From Symsagittifera roscoffensis (taxonomy: Eukaryota > Xenacoelomorpha > Acoela > Convolutidae), in contig NC_087070.1 of NCBI RefSeq assembly GCF_963678635.1, positions 1,852,512 to 1,916,511 on the forward strand: DNA of 64,000 nt, given 5' to 3'. Both the position numbers and the translations under genes were made by a program. The notes beneath the pieces were generated by a model that saw nothing but the letters and a program-made list of their open reading frames with translations, was not told the origin of the DNA and did no database searches. Positions 1-10,949 of the stretch are shown here, piece after piece. How positions within the stretch are numbered: the stretch's first letter is position 1; each line of letters starts with the position of its first letter.

Positions 1-3000
1 TACCATTTTTATAAAAAAAAAGAAAAAAGAAAACGAAATTTATTTGATGTCAGCAGCAAAATTTAGTTGGACTGTTACAATTCAATTTCTTTAAATTTAT
101 TATTCCAATCATTTTCCAAACATAGCCTAGAAAAGCGCAAATCTTTGAGAAAGCTCCTCTCCAGGCTAACCAATAAATTATAGCAATATCTATAAATGAA
201 CGCTTCGGTTGTGGTCAAATAGTAGAAAACTCGCTCCAACTAAAAAAAAAATTTTCGAGGTCAATGAATTCAATTTTTTTCTGCAAGAAAATCTTCATGC
301 ATTTGAATTCGTTAAGCTTTTGTGTAGCTTAAATTTGTTCGACCGTGCAAAAAAAAATTTTAGTGAAAATTATTATAAATTAATAAGGAATGCCGCATTC
401 GCCAACCTTTCATATACTTCTGTGGTAACAACAATTTGATGAGACAGAAAACTGGTTCCGAGTGTTGGATGTTGTTTATAAACCTAACAAGAAATCAGAC
501 GTCTTCAGTTTGAAAATTGGGATTTTTTTCTAAGTATCGTTTCCGACAAACATAAATCATATCTTATAGTTTAATAGCTAACTGACTGAAGTCTCACATT
601 TTTTTCTAAAATCATTGCTTTGATTTGATAATTCAATCGAATCAAATTTTATACGTTACTGAACGGAGGGAACATTACACTCTAAACGCCTAGTTTCGAG
701 TGAGAAACTAAAAAAAGTTTTTATTTTTTCTCCAATTATGCTTATTAATTATAACATGCACTGCAAAAACAATGCTGACACCCCATAAGTATTCATAAAC
801 TTACCGAAAGAGGGCTAAGCCAACAAAATTTTTAAAAAGTTTGAAAAATTTGCCTTTTTAAGAATTTTTAATAGCAAGTTTTTAGCGCCAAAAAAGTCTA
901 TAAAAAATTCCGAAACAATAACGAAAACTATTTGCCTAATATGAATAAACATAATAAGATTTATTCAAATTAAATTTTCAATCCAAGTTTAAAAAAAGAT
1001 AAAAACAAAAGTTTGATTTTTATTCATTAGAAATCTCAAATAATTAAAATTAGTTTCAGTTAAATAGTGATTCATCACTGAAAAACAAAAAAAGCTGAAA
1101 AGGGAAAAACTATTCAGTTTATTTGCTGCCCTCGCTTAATGTTTTGTTTGTGGATTGATTACGTTCAAATGTTTTTTTAACATCTGAAGAACCAGAAATT
1201 CAACGATGCCAGGACTTCAACGATTACATAATATTACAATAATTTCCGAGAAATTGTTAGAGTTCAGAAAATGCCATTTTCGACAATTTTTTTTTAAAAA
1301 AAAACATTCATCTAAAGAGCTACAGTACATTTTTGAAAAATAATAATTATACAACTGTGAGGAAAGTGACTTGATTTTTTATTGGATAGCTAGTGATTAC
1401 TCAGCAAAAAGTTGATCTATGTCTGATAAAATTTTCTCGCAATTTGCACGCACGTTATCGCCTACGTTCAGGTACAATTTAAACACCTGATTTTCTTTTC
1501 GTCTTTTTTCCTTAACCGCGGTCCGTAATGATGAATATACCAAATTAGGAAGATCTAAGTTCAGCCAATTGAATTTATGTATTCAAAAATCTCAAAGAAT
1601 CTCATCCTCTAAAGTTTCGTGAATTAATTCAGGCTACTAAAATTAAACTTGACCCCATTGAAAATAAGCAGACAAATATTTTTATCAAAACTTCTCAGAT
1701 GCAAGACGCAGTGTAAAACCTTAATACTCTAAGGATACCAACTTAATAACGAAGGAAAAAAGAAAATGAAATTTATTCGATATCTGAGCAAAATACAGCA
1801 GAATTTGATTGCACTGTTAAAACTTTAATTTTGCAAATTTATGATCCAAAACAATTTGCAAAAGTAACCTGAAAAAAGTGCAAAACTTTGAGACCGATTC
1901 TCCCCTTGAAATGACTGCTTACAAATGAACCATATCAATATTCAAAATGAAGTTTTCAGTTCAATCAAATAAGAGAGAATTAGCTTCAACTAAATTTTTT
2001 ATCGAGACCCGTTAATTCAAAAATTTTCTGCAAGGAACTCTTCATGCGTTTGAATTCCTTAATTTTTTTAGTAGCTTAAAAGGTTATTCGACTGCGCAAA
2101 AAACAAAAGATTTCAATGACAATTATCCGAAATTAATATGGAATATCTTTTTTGCCAACCATTCCAATACTTTTGTGTTTAAAACAATTTGATGAGAAAT
2201 CAAGTTTTCAAGCGTTCAGGCGTCTCCAATTTGAAAATTGTGACTGTTATGTTTTCTATGTATAATTTCCGATTACGCATTCGAGAAAACAAAAACAAAT
2301 CACATATAGAAATATTATACCGAATTGAATGATAAATGATATCCCGCATTATATTCTAAAGTCAGCGCATTGATTTGAAAATTGAATCGTAACAAACTAT
2401 ATACATTGTTGAACGAAGAAAACATGTCAGAAAGTTTCAAAAAAAAAAGTTGTCTTATTTTTCTCCAAAAATGCTCATTGAGTGAAACACTTACTGCAAA
2501 ATTTTTTTTACATCCCATAAGTATTCATAAACATATCGAGCGGCGGCTGAGACAATAAAACTTGTGAAAACTTTTGAAAAACTTGAACTTAGAAGAATTT
2601 TAGGTCGCAAATGCCGAGATACTTGAATTTTTCATCTATCAATTTAACAAGCAATTCAATTGATTTTGTTGAACAAATTGTTTGCGCGAAAAGAGTCTAA
2701 AACCCGATTTGATAACGTAAGCCAATCGCTTATTATGAATAAAGTTAATATGATTTTTTTGAATTAAAATTTCAAACTAAATTCACAAAATTTTATAAAC
2801 AAAAAATGAATTTTTGCTCCTTAGAAAGCTCAATTATTTAATTTTTTTTCAGTTAAATAGTGATTTCATCAATGACAAACAACAAAATGCTGACAAGGGG
2901 AAAACTTTTCAGTTTATTCGCTTCCCTCACTTAATGTTTTGTTTGTGGAAAATTACGTTAAAATAATTTTTAACATCTGAAGGTTATTGATGTCAGGAAT

Positions 3001-3010
3001 TCAGAACTCA
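1..3010. repeat. Diverged tandem duplication, two copies of about 1.27 kb
   Basis: Positions 1-1290 and 1745-3010 align in the same orientation over their whole length with many substitutions and small indels. Shared landmarks in the same order include a block ending in acaatttgatgaga (about 430 and 2185), ccataagtattcataaac (about 783 and 2515), and cttaatgttttgtttgtgga (about 1135 and 2931). Between them, 1291-1744, I see nothing recognisable. No long ORF is conserved between the copies, so this looks like non-coding repeat or an old segmental duplication. Confidence 0.7.
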
Positions 3011-3805
3011 AAGATTATTTTATATTCGGAAATTTCTACGTTCATCAGTTTGACATTTTTGTATTGTAAATATACAAGCAACGTTTTTTTTCAACCAAAA
3101 TCGGAGTGATTTTGGGAAGTTGAATTTAATGTACTGAGTTGCGTTGTCAGTATTAAAATGTGGTTAAATAGCAGCAATATGAACTTGTTATATCAAGAAA
3201 ATATGGTGGTGAAAAATTAGAGGGTTAAATAACAAGTTAAACTGGAGCTAATCTGTCCTATTTTTTCGGAGAAGTTAAATGCTTTAGACGCTTTTCATAT
3301 TTCATATGATACAATATTTGACTGAGTTTTAAAAAAGTCATCCACAGTTTTCGATGCGCTGAGTTCAAATACAAAAAGATCTACTAGCTTTTTTGTGAAC
3401 TCTTGGTTGTTTAAAAACTGCCCGTTTAGCTGTTTGTCATGTGCTTATTTGGGTAGTTAGGCCAAATTGGGAGAATGATTTCAAATAAGTCACTCAAGCG
3501 CGGTTTACAAGTGCCGTTTCCATTTTTTCGCAAGCTTGCAAATTTTTGAACCGCATGAAAGATATTGATGACTACAGTTTCCTAAATTAAGAAAAAATTG
3601 CCACTACTTTTTGCAAAAATAAAAGGTTTATTTAGAAACTGTCATATTAGCTAATTAGGGATAATTAAAACGCTGAAAAATTCTATGAACTTTTTCAATG
3701 CGCCAAATGTTAAAAGCAATTAATGACCTTTTTATTCAAAGCCATTTCCAGCAATCAAATCCAATTTTTGTAAAAATTTGAGATTCATAAATTTACAGAG
3801 ATATG
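3011..3805. other. AT-rich stretch, nothing recognised
   Basis: No ORF with family-like features, no clear splice-flanked exon, and no repeat that I could match elsewhere in the window. Confidence 0.5.
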
Positions 3806-4240
3806 ACCAGGGGCGGATCTAGGATTTTTTCTCGGGGGTTGGGGCTTGTGAGGCGGATTTTCAAAAAAAGTTCGAAAATTTTGCCAGTTTTTTTAAAGTT
3901 GACCAACTTGATTTTCCGAGTTTTACCAAACACTATAAAAACCCCATTTTGACCAAACTTTCTACGCTGCAGGGGAATTTTTAAAATAAGGCCGACAAAG
4001 TATATTTTGGTGCCTAAGGCGCATTTAGAAAATGTTTACGGCCAGTCAGCCAGAAATGAATATCTAAAAAAAAACAAAGGGGAGACTCTTTGTGTCGGCA
4101 GGGGGTCGAATCACTGAGGGTGGCGTGAGTATGGGCATTGCACACTTGAGTAACGGCGGAAAAACAAGATACGTACACACTTTTTAGGTTAGTCAAAAAA
4201 AATACATGAATGCATGACAAAAGGAATTGACAATGCATTT
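3806..4240 (+). mobile_element. R1 MITE-like element copy (5' end intact)
   Basis: Starts with CAGGGGCGGATCTAGG and runs through the family landmarks: a line about a gap in gaccaacttgattttccgag, caaacactataaaaaccccattttgacc, tgcaggg, tatattttggtgcc, cagtcagccagaaatg, atatct, and gtcggcagggggtcgaa. Other copies end in a complementary atccgcccc-type terminus, so the family looks like a non-autonomous DNA transposon with short terminal inverted repeats. The far end of this copy is decayed after the ggGGTCGAATC block. Confidence 0.7.
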
Positions 4241-4354
4241 CAATCGCTTCGTTGTTCTCGTATTTTTTTACGCATCGGCAAAACTACTCTAGCTGAATAC
4301 TATCAATTTGGTTCCCGCGCTGATATTTTCAAGTAGTCCGAGATCCTCGAGCAA

Positions 4355-5317
4355 ATTCGGGTACCGCTTTTGATGAGAAGAATTCCACTGAAGCTGAAGA
4401 AGGCACCCAAACATCTCGTTATCACCTTCGACAAAGCTTTGACCTGGGGCCCTCACTGCCGAAACTTGGCCTCAAGAGCCAACAACCGAGTCAACATCCT
4501 CAAAGCGCTCTCTTGGACCAACTGGGGCCGGCAAAAGGAGATTCTCGTCACATCATATAAGGTGTTCATTTGACCCATCATGGAGTACGCCGCACCTGTC
4601 TTGACCCCGATTGTTGCAGAAACGCGTGTCGAAGCAGAGTGCACTCCCATGTCAGCCATCGAACACCTCCGCGAGGACTGCAAAACCCTGCCAGTGAGAC
4701 GCCACCTGCGCCTGATGATTGCGCAGTTTCAGACCGCTCGCCACCTCAACAACAACCCCGGCAGAAGCCAGCTAGTCAACGAAAATCCGCCATGTCTCGT
4801 CAAGCAAACTCTGAAGAGCAGGTACCAACACTATGTCGATGAGCTTGCAGACTACGACGACGACGTTCCTTCTGACGAGTACCCAAGGTTCTCAGAGGAC
4901 AAATTTAAGCGAATCATCAGGACGCTCTACATCAATGAGGTCTAAGACTACCTAACCGAGCGTGACGACAACAAGGTTCTCTGCTCCGGCGCCCCTGCGG
5001 TCAGCCCTGACGAGACCGGGCTTCCAGACAACCAAGCGCTCCCTAGCCCAGCTACAGAGTTGTTACTCCTCATTTTTAAATTTCTAATAAAACAGAATCG
5101 CCCCAGAAGAACACCCCTCCAACCTGTGTCCACACTGCCTGCTGCACACCCACACCACCGCCCATCGTTCAGCTGCACCACAAATCCAACTAGTCTAACA
5201 CCCAAAGACCTCTGGACAAACCCCGGGGAAGTTTCCTCTTTCCTTCGGCTGAAGACAGAAGAACTCGTCGATGAGTAGCCGACCTCCGCCCAGAAGGCAA
5301 ATATCATCATCATCATG
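4355..5317 (+). pseudogene. 3' fragment of a non-LTR retrotransposon (reverse transcriptase C-terminal region)
   Basis: Three pieces in changing frames look like the C-terminal part of a LINE polyprotein. 4370-4573 encodes a thumb-like segment (TFDKALTWGPHCRNLASRA, then NILKALSWTNWG). It is followed by YAAPVLTPIV and SAIEHLREDCKTLPVR in 4580-4945. The region near 5100-5278 encodes SCTTNPTSLTPKDLW, the conserved tail after the Cys/His knuckle in this kind of element. In-frame stops and frameshifts make it dead. It ends in a short atcatc repeat (5302-5316), a typical LINE 3' tail. It is clearly more GC-rich than its surroundings, which fits insertion of foreign-composition DNA. The upstream part (endonuclease and catalytic RT) is missing, so this is a 5'-truncated copy. 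Jockey-superfamily assignment is inferred from memory of the motifs. Confidence 0.8.
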
Positions 5318-5575
5318 AGAAGAATTTTTCAGCAGAGTAGAATGAACGTTAAAAAACTAGTTCCTTTCGTTTCAAAGTTTTGACAAGCAAAACAAGCAAT
5401 CTCGCTGGACTACATGGTGTTTTTTATGAGGTTTGGTCTCATCTGAATGACCTGAGGTTTGCCTAATCTACCCTTAGCAATTTTTTTTTAAATAGAATTA
5501 ACTGTCGCAACATTCCGATCACTGTTACTTTCACAGTTAACCTCTTTCTTTCCTTTTTCTTAAATAGTCTTGAAG
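5318..5575. other. Short gap, nothing recognised
   Basis: AT-rich sequence between the LINE fragment and the next R1 copies, with no ORF or repeat that I recognise. Confidence 0.4.
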
Positions 5576-5576
5576 T

Positions 5577-6205
5577 TCAGAGGCGGATCTCGGATTTTCT
5601 TTAGGGGGGAGCGGATTTTTAAAAAATTTTGTTTTCTAGATTGACGTTAATTTGGAAATTGTAGACCACAAAATCGAATGTTTTTCTCGGCAAGCTCTTC
5701 CCCTCAAAATTAGTTTATTTTGGCGCCCCAGAGGCGCCGTTTGAAAAATTTAGGGTCTGAAAAACTTTCTCCAGAGGGGAGCGGATTTTCAAAAAAAAAA
5801 AAAAAACATTTTTTTTAGATCGACCTTGTTTTTTTTAGGTGGACCATATTGATTTTCTGAGCTCTCCCAAATTACTATAAAGACCCCATTTCCACCAAAT
5901 TTTCAGGGCCGCAGGGCAGGTAAATTTTTGCAAAAAAAACAGGCCAAAAAAGGCGTTTCTAGCTACTATTTGGAAAATGTAGACCAAAAAATTGATTGTT
6001 TTCGGCGCGCGCTCCACCTCAAACTTAGTATATTTTGGCGCCAAAAGCGCTGTTAGAAAAGTTTCGGGTCAGTCAGCAAAATTTAGGGTCAGTCAACAAA
6101 AAATAGATATCTCAAAACACTACAAAAGGGTACCTTTTGAGTCGGCAGGGGGTCGAACCCACGAGAGAAGGGAACGCCACCCCGCCCCCTTTAAATCCGC
6201 TGGTT
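5577..6205 (+). mobile_element. R1 MITE-like element, two adjoining copies
   Basis: A partial copy (5577-5790: aggcggatctcggattt ... tttattttggcgcc ... tttagggtctg) is followed directly by a longer one (5776-6205) with gagctctcccaaattac, ataaagaccccatttccacc, gccgcaggg, cggcgcgcgctccacctc, tatattttggcgcc, and gtcggcagggggtcgaaccc. It ends near ccgccccctttaaatccgc, the complement of the 5' terminus. The ORF covering part of this stretch is a by-product of the repeat. Confidence 0.7.
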
Positions 6206-6209
6206 TTGA

Positions 6210-7860
6210 AGTTCGTAACAGTTGCTCATTTTATGATTTACATTGTAGGAGAATTTTAGTTTCACCTCCCAAGCGAAATCATCCTTTAGTGTTGATTCCA
6301 TTTTTAGATGTTGTCAAGTTCGAGGTTGTTCTTAAGTTTGCGGTTGTTCTCTGAATTACACCTATTTTTCAAATAGATTTTGTGGGGTCTAAGGGTTGTG
6401 ATGGAGCCCTTATTGATAATTCTTTAACCGAGCTTAGTTTTATGTTGCTTGGCTGTCAACTTTCGAAGTTAAATGGAAAAGAGTTAAAGCTACATGTTAA
6501 AAGTAACTCGAACAAGGCGCAGTCTAACTTTCCATGGGTTATACGGTTGATTTGCTTTTCAGTTCATTTTCTGAAGAAAAGGAAGAAAAACTTGAGCTCG
6601 TTCTGGTTTTTTTTCTCCAGACAAATCCCGAATTTTAACAAGAAATTTTCGTGACTTTTTATCTCATTCGAAAGGTTCCAAACTTTTAGAAGACGTTCCA
6701 AACTGAATTGAGGCATGCTATTTGGTGTACTTGACACGTTGCTATATGCTAAAAATGTCGCTTTGTTTTTTACATAGCATTAAGTGGATGATTTTCAAAA
6801 GCAAATCTTAGAAAAAAAATTTAAAGATAACACTACTCTATCGAACTTGAAAGGCAGTCGAAACCTTCAGTGCTAAAAAGACTACAAACATTTTGAAACC
6901 TTCAAACAAAACTTCTTCAATTTTTTTTCAGTTTCTTTTTTTGATAGCCGGTTCAATTAGTGAAGTGATTTTTCAGTGTCGACGCAGTTCGATGTAATTT
7001 TGAAATTTGCTGCAGTTTTGTTGGGCGATGACTTAGGTAATGGTTAATCTATCTCCAGGAGTTTGAGAAACACTGAAGACTAAATTCACGGCTTTTTACA
7101 GTTTTTTTCTTAATATTACGGTCCTAGCATTGTCGCATCAGGCTTCGCCCTGGTACGAGCAGTCTTGTTTCACTAATATTTAGATTAATGAAGCCAAACG
7201 TTATACAATTGGCAGCGGCCAGTCGCCGAAATTTGTTGCTATTTTTCATATTTTTGGATTGGTTTGTTATTGCTTGCTGTTGCGTCTTGTCGTTTTTGCT
7301 GCTTATCGACTCAGTTTTTCTAAAAAAAAATTATTGTTCCGACTTTGGTAACGAAAGTAACGGAATATTCGTGCTCGGATGGGTTTTTTTCTTCAGACAA
7401 ACTTCGATTTTTGAACACGGAATTTTTATATCTCATTCAAAAAGTATTGTTGTCTTGAGCTTAAATTTGTTTAAAAAAATTCACCTGTGACCATTTTTTG
7501 TAAAGTTATGGGAGTTTAAACATTGCCATTCTTGCCATTTTTGCCTTTTGGCCAATTACGGACAATTAACGTGCAATATATTTCGAGCTATTAACGCGTA
7601 AGCGGAGGTTGAATCCGTCTTAGAAATCAATCCAAATTGGTTGAACAAAGCTTATTTGCCATAATTGATTTGTTACAAGGAGCAAAATTTTTTTTATATG
7701 GCGTTTGGGCGGATGATGTTCACAAAAAATCTCAAATTTTGTTAAAAAAAATTCGATTCTCTTATTAAATTTAATTTTTTCAGGTTATTACAGCCCCATA
7801 GACCTTACAAAGCAGTCGCAATCTTCAGGGCTTCACCCTGATACGAGCAGTGTTGTTTGA
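6210..7860 (+). repeat. Diverged local duplication with weak ORFs
   Basis: About 6590-6910 resembles about 7370-7840: both have tttttttctccagacaaa-like blocks followed by tatctcattc, and both have gcagtcg-aa-ccttcag blocks further on. The cttcgccctggtacgagcagt segment at 7143 recurs at 7833. One plus frame is open over 6210-6660 apart from a single stop at 6352-6354, but the composition is repeat-like and I recognise no domain. I do not call a gene. Confidence 0.45.
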
Positions 7861-8345
7861 ATTTTGAATTGTTTTTTTTTTCATGCATGTTTTCGCGGCC
7901 TATCGAGATTAGTTTACATCAATTTATTAGTTTATTGTATAACATTTTTCGCTGTCAAGTATTTCAAAACCAACTTTGCTTATGTAGCCGCCATTTTACC
8001 AGATTAGTGTTTATGTTTTCAAATCTCCATCACTTCAAATCTCCATCATTCAAAACAGTGGCTTCATAGAGTAGCAGAATATCTTAAATTTGGTGGAAAC
8101 TGCCATGCTTGACACGATCAAAAATCAAATAACTTGATCAAGTTTGAGCTGAAGTGTTCGTATCAGCTTACATTGAGCACTGATGCAGCAGTGACGTAGC
8201 ACTGGTGAAGAAAGATGCACTGGAAAAACGAATGCCAACCAAGCCTAAGACGAAGGGACTATCAACAAACACCTTAAAAAATTACTGAGCCACCCCGAAA
8301 GTTACAACCGCGACTGGAAAAGATTTTTCGTTCATGCGCTAAAAT
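7861..8345. other. AT-rich stretch, nothing recognised
   Basis: No supportable gene, RNA or repeat. Confidence 0.4.
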
Positions 8346-8558
8346 GTGGTATCATTACTGAAAAGAGCATCCAGTGAGCCAGCGCACGCAGGATACTTTT
8401 CCCCATGTTACAGTTCCGTTAAGCTCCATTACACAGCTCCACAAACTTGCGAGTTTTGTCAGCAAAGTTTCTCAAAGTCCTGGAGATACAAGAATCATAC
8501 AAAAAGACTAAGAAAAAATAAAAAAAGATTTGAAAAACTTTTGAAAAAAAAAAATTAA
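8346..8558 (+). pseudogene. Possible degenerate C2H2 zinc-finger remnant
   Basis: The 70-codon frame contains CEFCQQSFSKSWRYKNH followed by TKRL. This is a C-x2-C-x12-H arrangement with a finger-like F and basic residues, but the final histidine of the C2H2 pattern is replaced by leucine. A lysine-rich tail follows. There is no second finger and no clear splice signal. It could be a decayed finger exon or chance. Confidence 0.25.
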
Positions 8559-8639
8559 AAAACAAGATCTTTTTATAATGGAAGTCAAAATTCAACGGAA
8601 GTTTGACGAGGCGAAGCTGCGAAGACAATGTTGGAGTTA

Positions 8640-9890
8640 TAATATCCTTGCTAGTGTAAAAAATTAAAACTTATTATAGTTTCATAAAATTTATTATCTA
8701 ATTAATTAAAAGTGTTTTTGAAAAATGAGTTATCGGTAAATAAACAGAAAAAAATTTCTAGATTATTAAGCAACAGAATGTAGGAAATGCTATGAGTCTT
8801 TAAATGGTACAGATATTTATTTTCGCAGAAATGCCACCAAATTATATTTTTTCAACCTAGCTCGCAAATAAAAATGCTCAAGTCAAACTATTACACTATG
8901 CTCGCTAGCTTGCTAGTGTACTACTCTATTACTAACTAGATGCGTAGTGTTGAAACAATCTTTCAATATTTCAAGTAGAGAGACGATAGACTTTATCGAC
9001 GAAATGTAAATTCAATAAAAACAGGAAGGGTTTGCGTGCACTATTAAAATTCTGAACTAAAATAATTCATGTTAGATAATTATAACGTCAATTTCAAAGT
9101 TACCAAAAAAATTGTTTCCCAGCTTAAGGTTGATGCTATGTCTCTGTATAATGGCAAAAAGACTACAAATTTTTAGATGCAATTGCATGTTCAACCGCGA
9201 TGGGATTTTTTGGCTCGCCATATTGCTTTTGAATTTCGCGTCTCAATTGAATTTGAATTCGTCTCAACTCTGCGTTTTCGTTCAATTGGGGCATTCTGTT
9301 TATTGCAATGTCATTCAATTGTACTGGAGCAGGCGTGTGAACTAAAAAACAAACCATTTCAAAGATTATTCAGAACAAAAAGAATTAGAATTACCCAAAA
9401 AATATATTTTTACAACGAACCCATAGATTTGTAAATTAACTGAGCTTTTTTACACAGAAGCGCACCTCTGGTCACCCGGCAAAAGTAAAAAATTAACCGG
9501 CTATGATTCTCAATGATTCAATGATTCTATATTTTTTTATGAAAATGAGTTAAACTTAAATGACATCTACAATTTCATCTTTTTTGACTTTTGCTTGATA
9601 AGCAAAACCGAATCAAAAATTAAGAAAATTTTCTCGGCATCCAAACTATTTGTTCTGACCACTGAAAGTTGGTTTTGGGTTCTTTTGGGTTCATTTCAGT
9701 TTTTTTGACCACAGAAAGTTGGAGGAACTCTGTCTCCGGTTTGATTATAGTTTTTTTCTTATTTTTTTTTTGAAATTTTGTTCAAGATTATTTGTGGCAA
9801 AATCAGGTGCCACAAAAAATCATCAGAATTGTTCGAGTGATATATCTTTCGCGAGTCGAGATTTTTCACCTAACTTGAAGCAAAAATTAA
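8640..9890. other. AT-rich stretch, nothing recognised
   Basis: Short ORFs on both strands (for example near 9112-9434) have no family features. A dispersed segment near 9805-9860 (ccacaaaaaatcatcagaat, then cgagtgatatat) also occurs at 28780 and 54918. Confidence 0.4.
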
Positions 9891-9892
9891 AC

Positions 9893-10083
9893 CGTTTGAG
9901 CGTTTTTTTTAGACGATTGCGCTCAAAAGCTTGCTTTATAATGAGCGAAATGAGCGGTTTTGAGCAATTTATCAAAAAGCCGCTCAAAAATAGCGCAAGA
10001 TTTGAGCGGCGTTTGAGCGGTTTATATAAATAAACGCTCAAACCGCTCAAATCCTGCTAGGTTTTGAGCAGTTTTTGAGCGGG
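9893..10083. repeat. Cluster of TTTGAGCGG motifs in both orientations
   Basis: At least ten occurrences of gagcg/cgctc-type 9-mers fall within 190 bp, mixed direct and inverted. A clean inverted pair, gtttgagcg (10011-10019) and cgctcaaac (10033-10041), flanks an A/T spacer. Spacing is irregular, so this is not a simple minisatellite. Confidence 0.7.
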
Positions 10084-10385
10084 ATCTCGACCCGGGTTAC
10101 GCTTGCGACTAGCAAGCGTTTTCAAACTGGAATATAAACTTTTTTTTCTAGTTAACAACTACTTGAACAAAATCAGTTGAATCACTTGCTGACTATGCAG
10201 CTGATTTCTTTTTACTTGTCTTCTTTTCTCTTAATATCTTCCAGGTTGCTGCCCCTTTGGCATGGACTTAAATCAGATGCCATTCTAGGGTTAGAGTCGT
10301 GGCCGGACCTTGTTTTTTCAGTATCAAGGAAACTGAAAAAAAAACTCCAAGAAAATTGAATTGTTGGTTTTTGTTTGTTCGTTCA

Positions 10386-10945
10386 AGTTTCGTCGGCTAA
10401 ATCACCACAACGGATTTTTCTTGTGCGGTAGATAATTTCACTTGTAATTTTGCAGTTGGAATAGTTGCAGGTGCAAGTGTTGCTCATTCTACTTTCAGGC
10501 AGGGGGGGGGGGGGGGAAAGGGGGGGGGGGGGGGGCTTGAAAGATTAAAAAAAAATTTCATGAACTTTTTTTTTTCGTTTCAGATGTTGTCTGCTCAAAA
10601 CTTGTCGGCTTAATTGCCTTATCACTGTTTTTTTTCCTTTAAACTCAGACTTTCATTGTAGTTGCAAGTGGAAGTGCTGTTCATTCTAGTTTCAAGGGGG
10701 ACTTGAAAGATTTTAAAAAAATCAAAAATCTTTTTTTTTCAGTTCAAGTGATTTCAGCGCAAAGATTGTTGGCTTAAGTGCCACATTACTGATTTTGTTT
10801 GTGCTGTAATCAACTTTCATTTTAGCTGCAAGTGCAGGTGTTGTCCATTGTTATTTAAGGTGGAACTTTAATTTTTTAAATTAAACCATATTTATTTTGG
10901 CTCAACTTATGTCTGCTCAAAGGTTGTCGGCTTTGTTTCCTTTCG
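10386..10945 (+). repeat. Tandem repeat of about 165-220 bp, three to four diverged units, with poly-G runs
   Basis: Units share, in order: a gtcggctta-like block (10391, 10601, 10769, 10926), a ttgcaagtg-type block (tgcaggtgcaagtgttg, tgcaagtggaagtgctg, tgcaagtgcaggtgttg), a ttcattcta-like block, and a cttgaaagatt block. The first unit is interrupted by two long G runs at 10501-10537, which could form G-quadruplex structure or be an assembly artefact. The gtcggctta core is also found in the SINE-like repeats in CHAF1A introns. Confidence 0.7.
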
Positions 10946-10949
10946 TGAA

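Noticed and set aside
4948-5316. 122-codon minus-strand ORF
   Set aside because: Antisense to the LINE 3' fragment; Ser/Gly-rich sequence is a shadow of GC-rich coding DNA.
5992-6654. Plus-strand frame interrupted by one stop, considered as a gene or pseudogene
   Set aside because: First part is the R1 repeat, second part belongs to a diverged local duplication; no domain.
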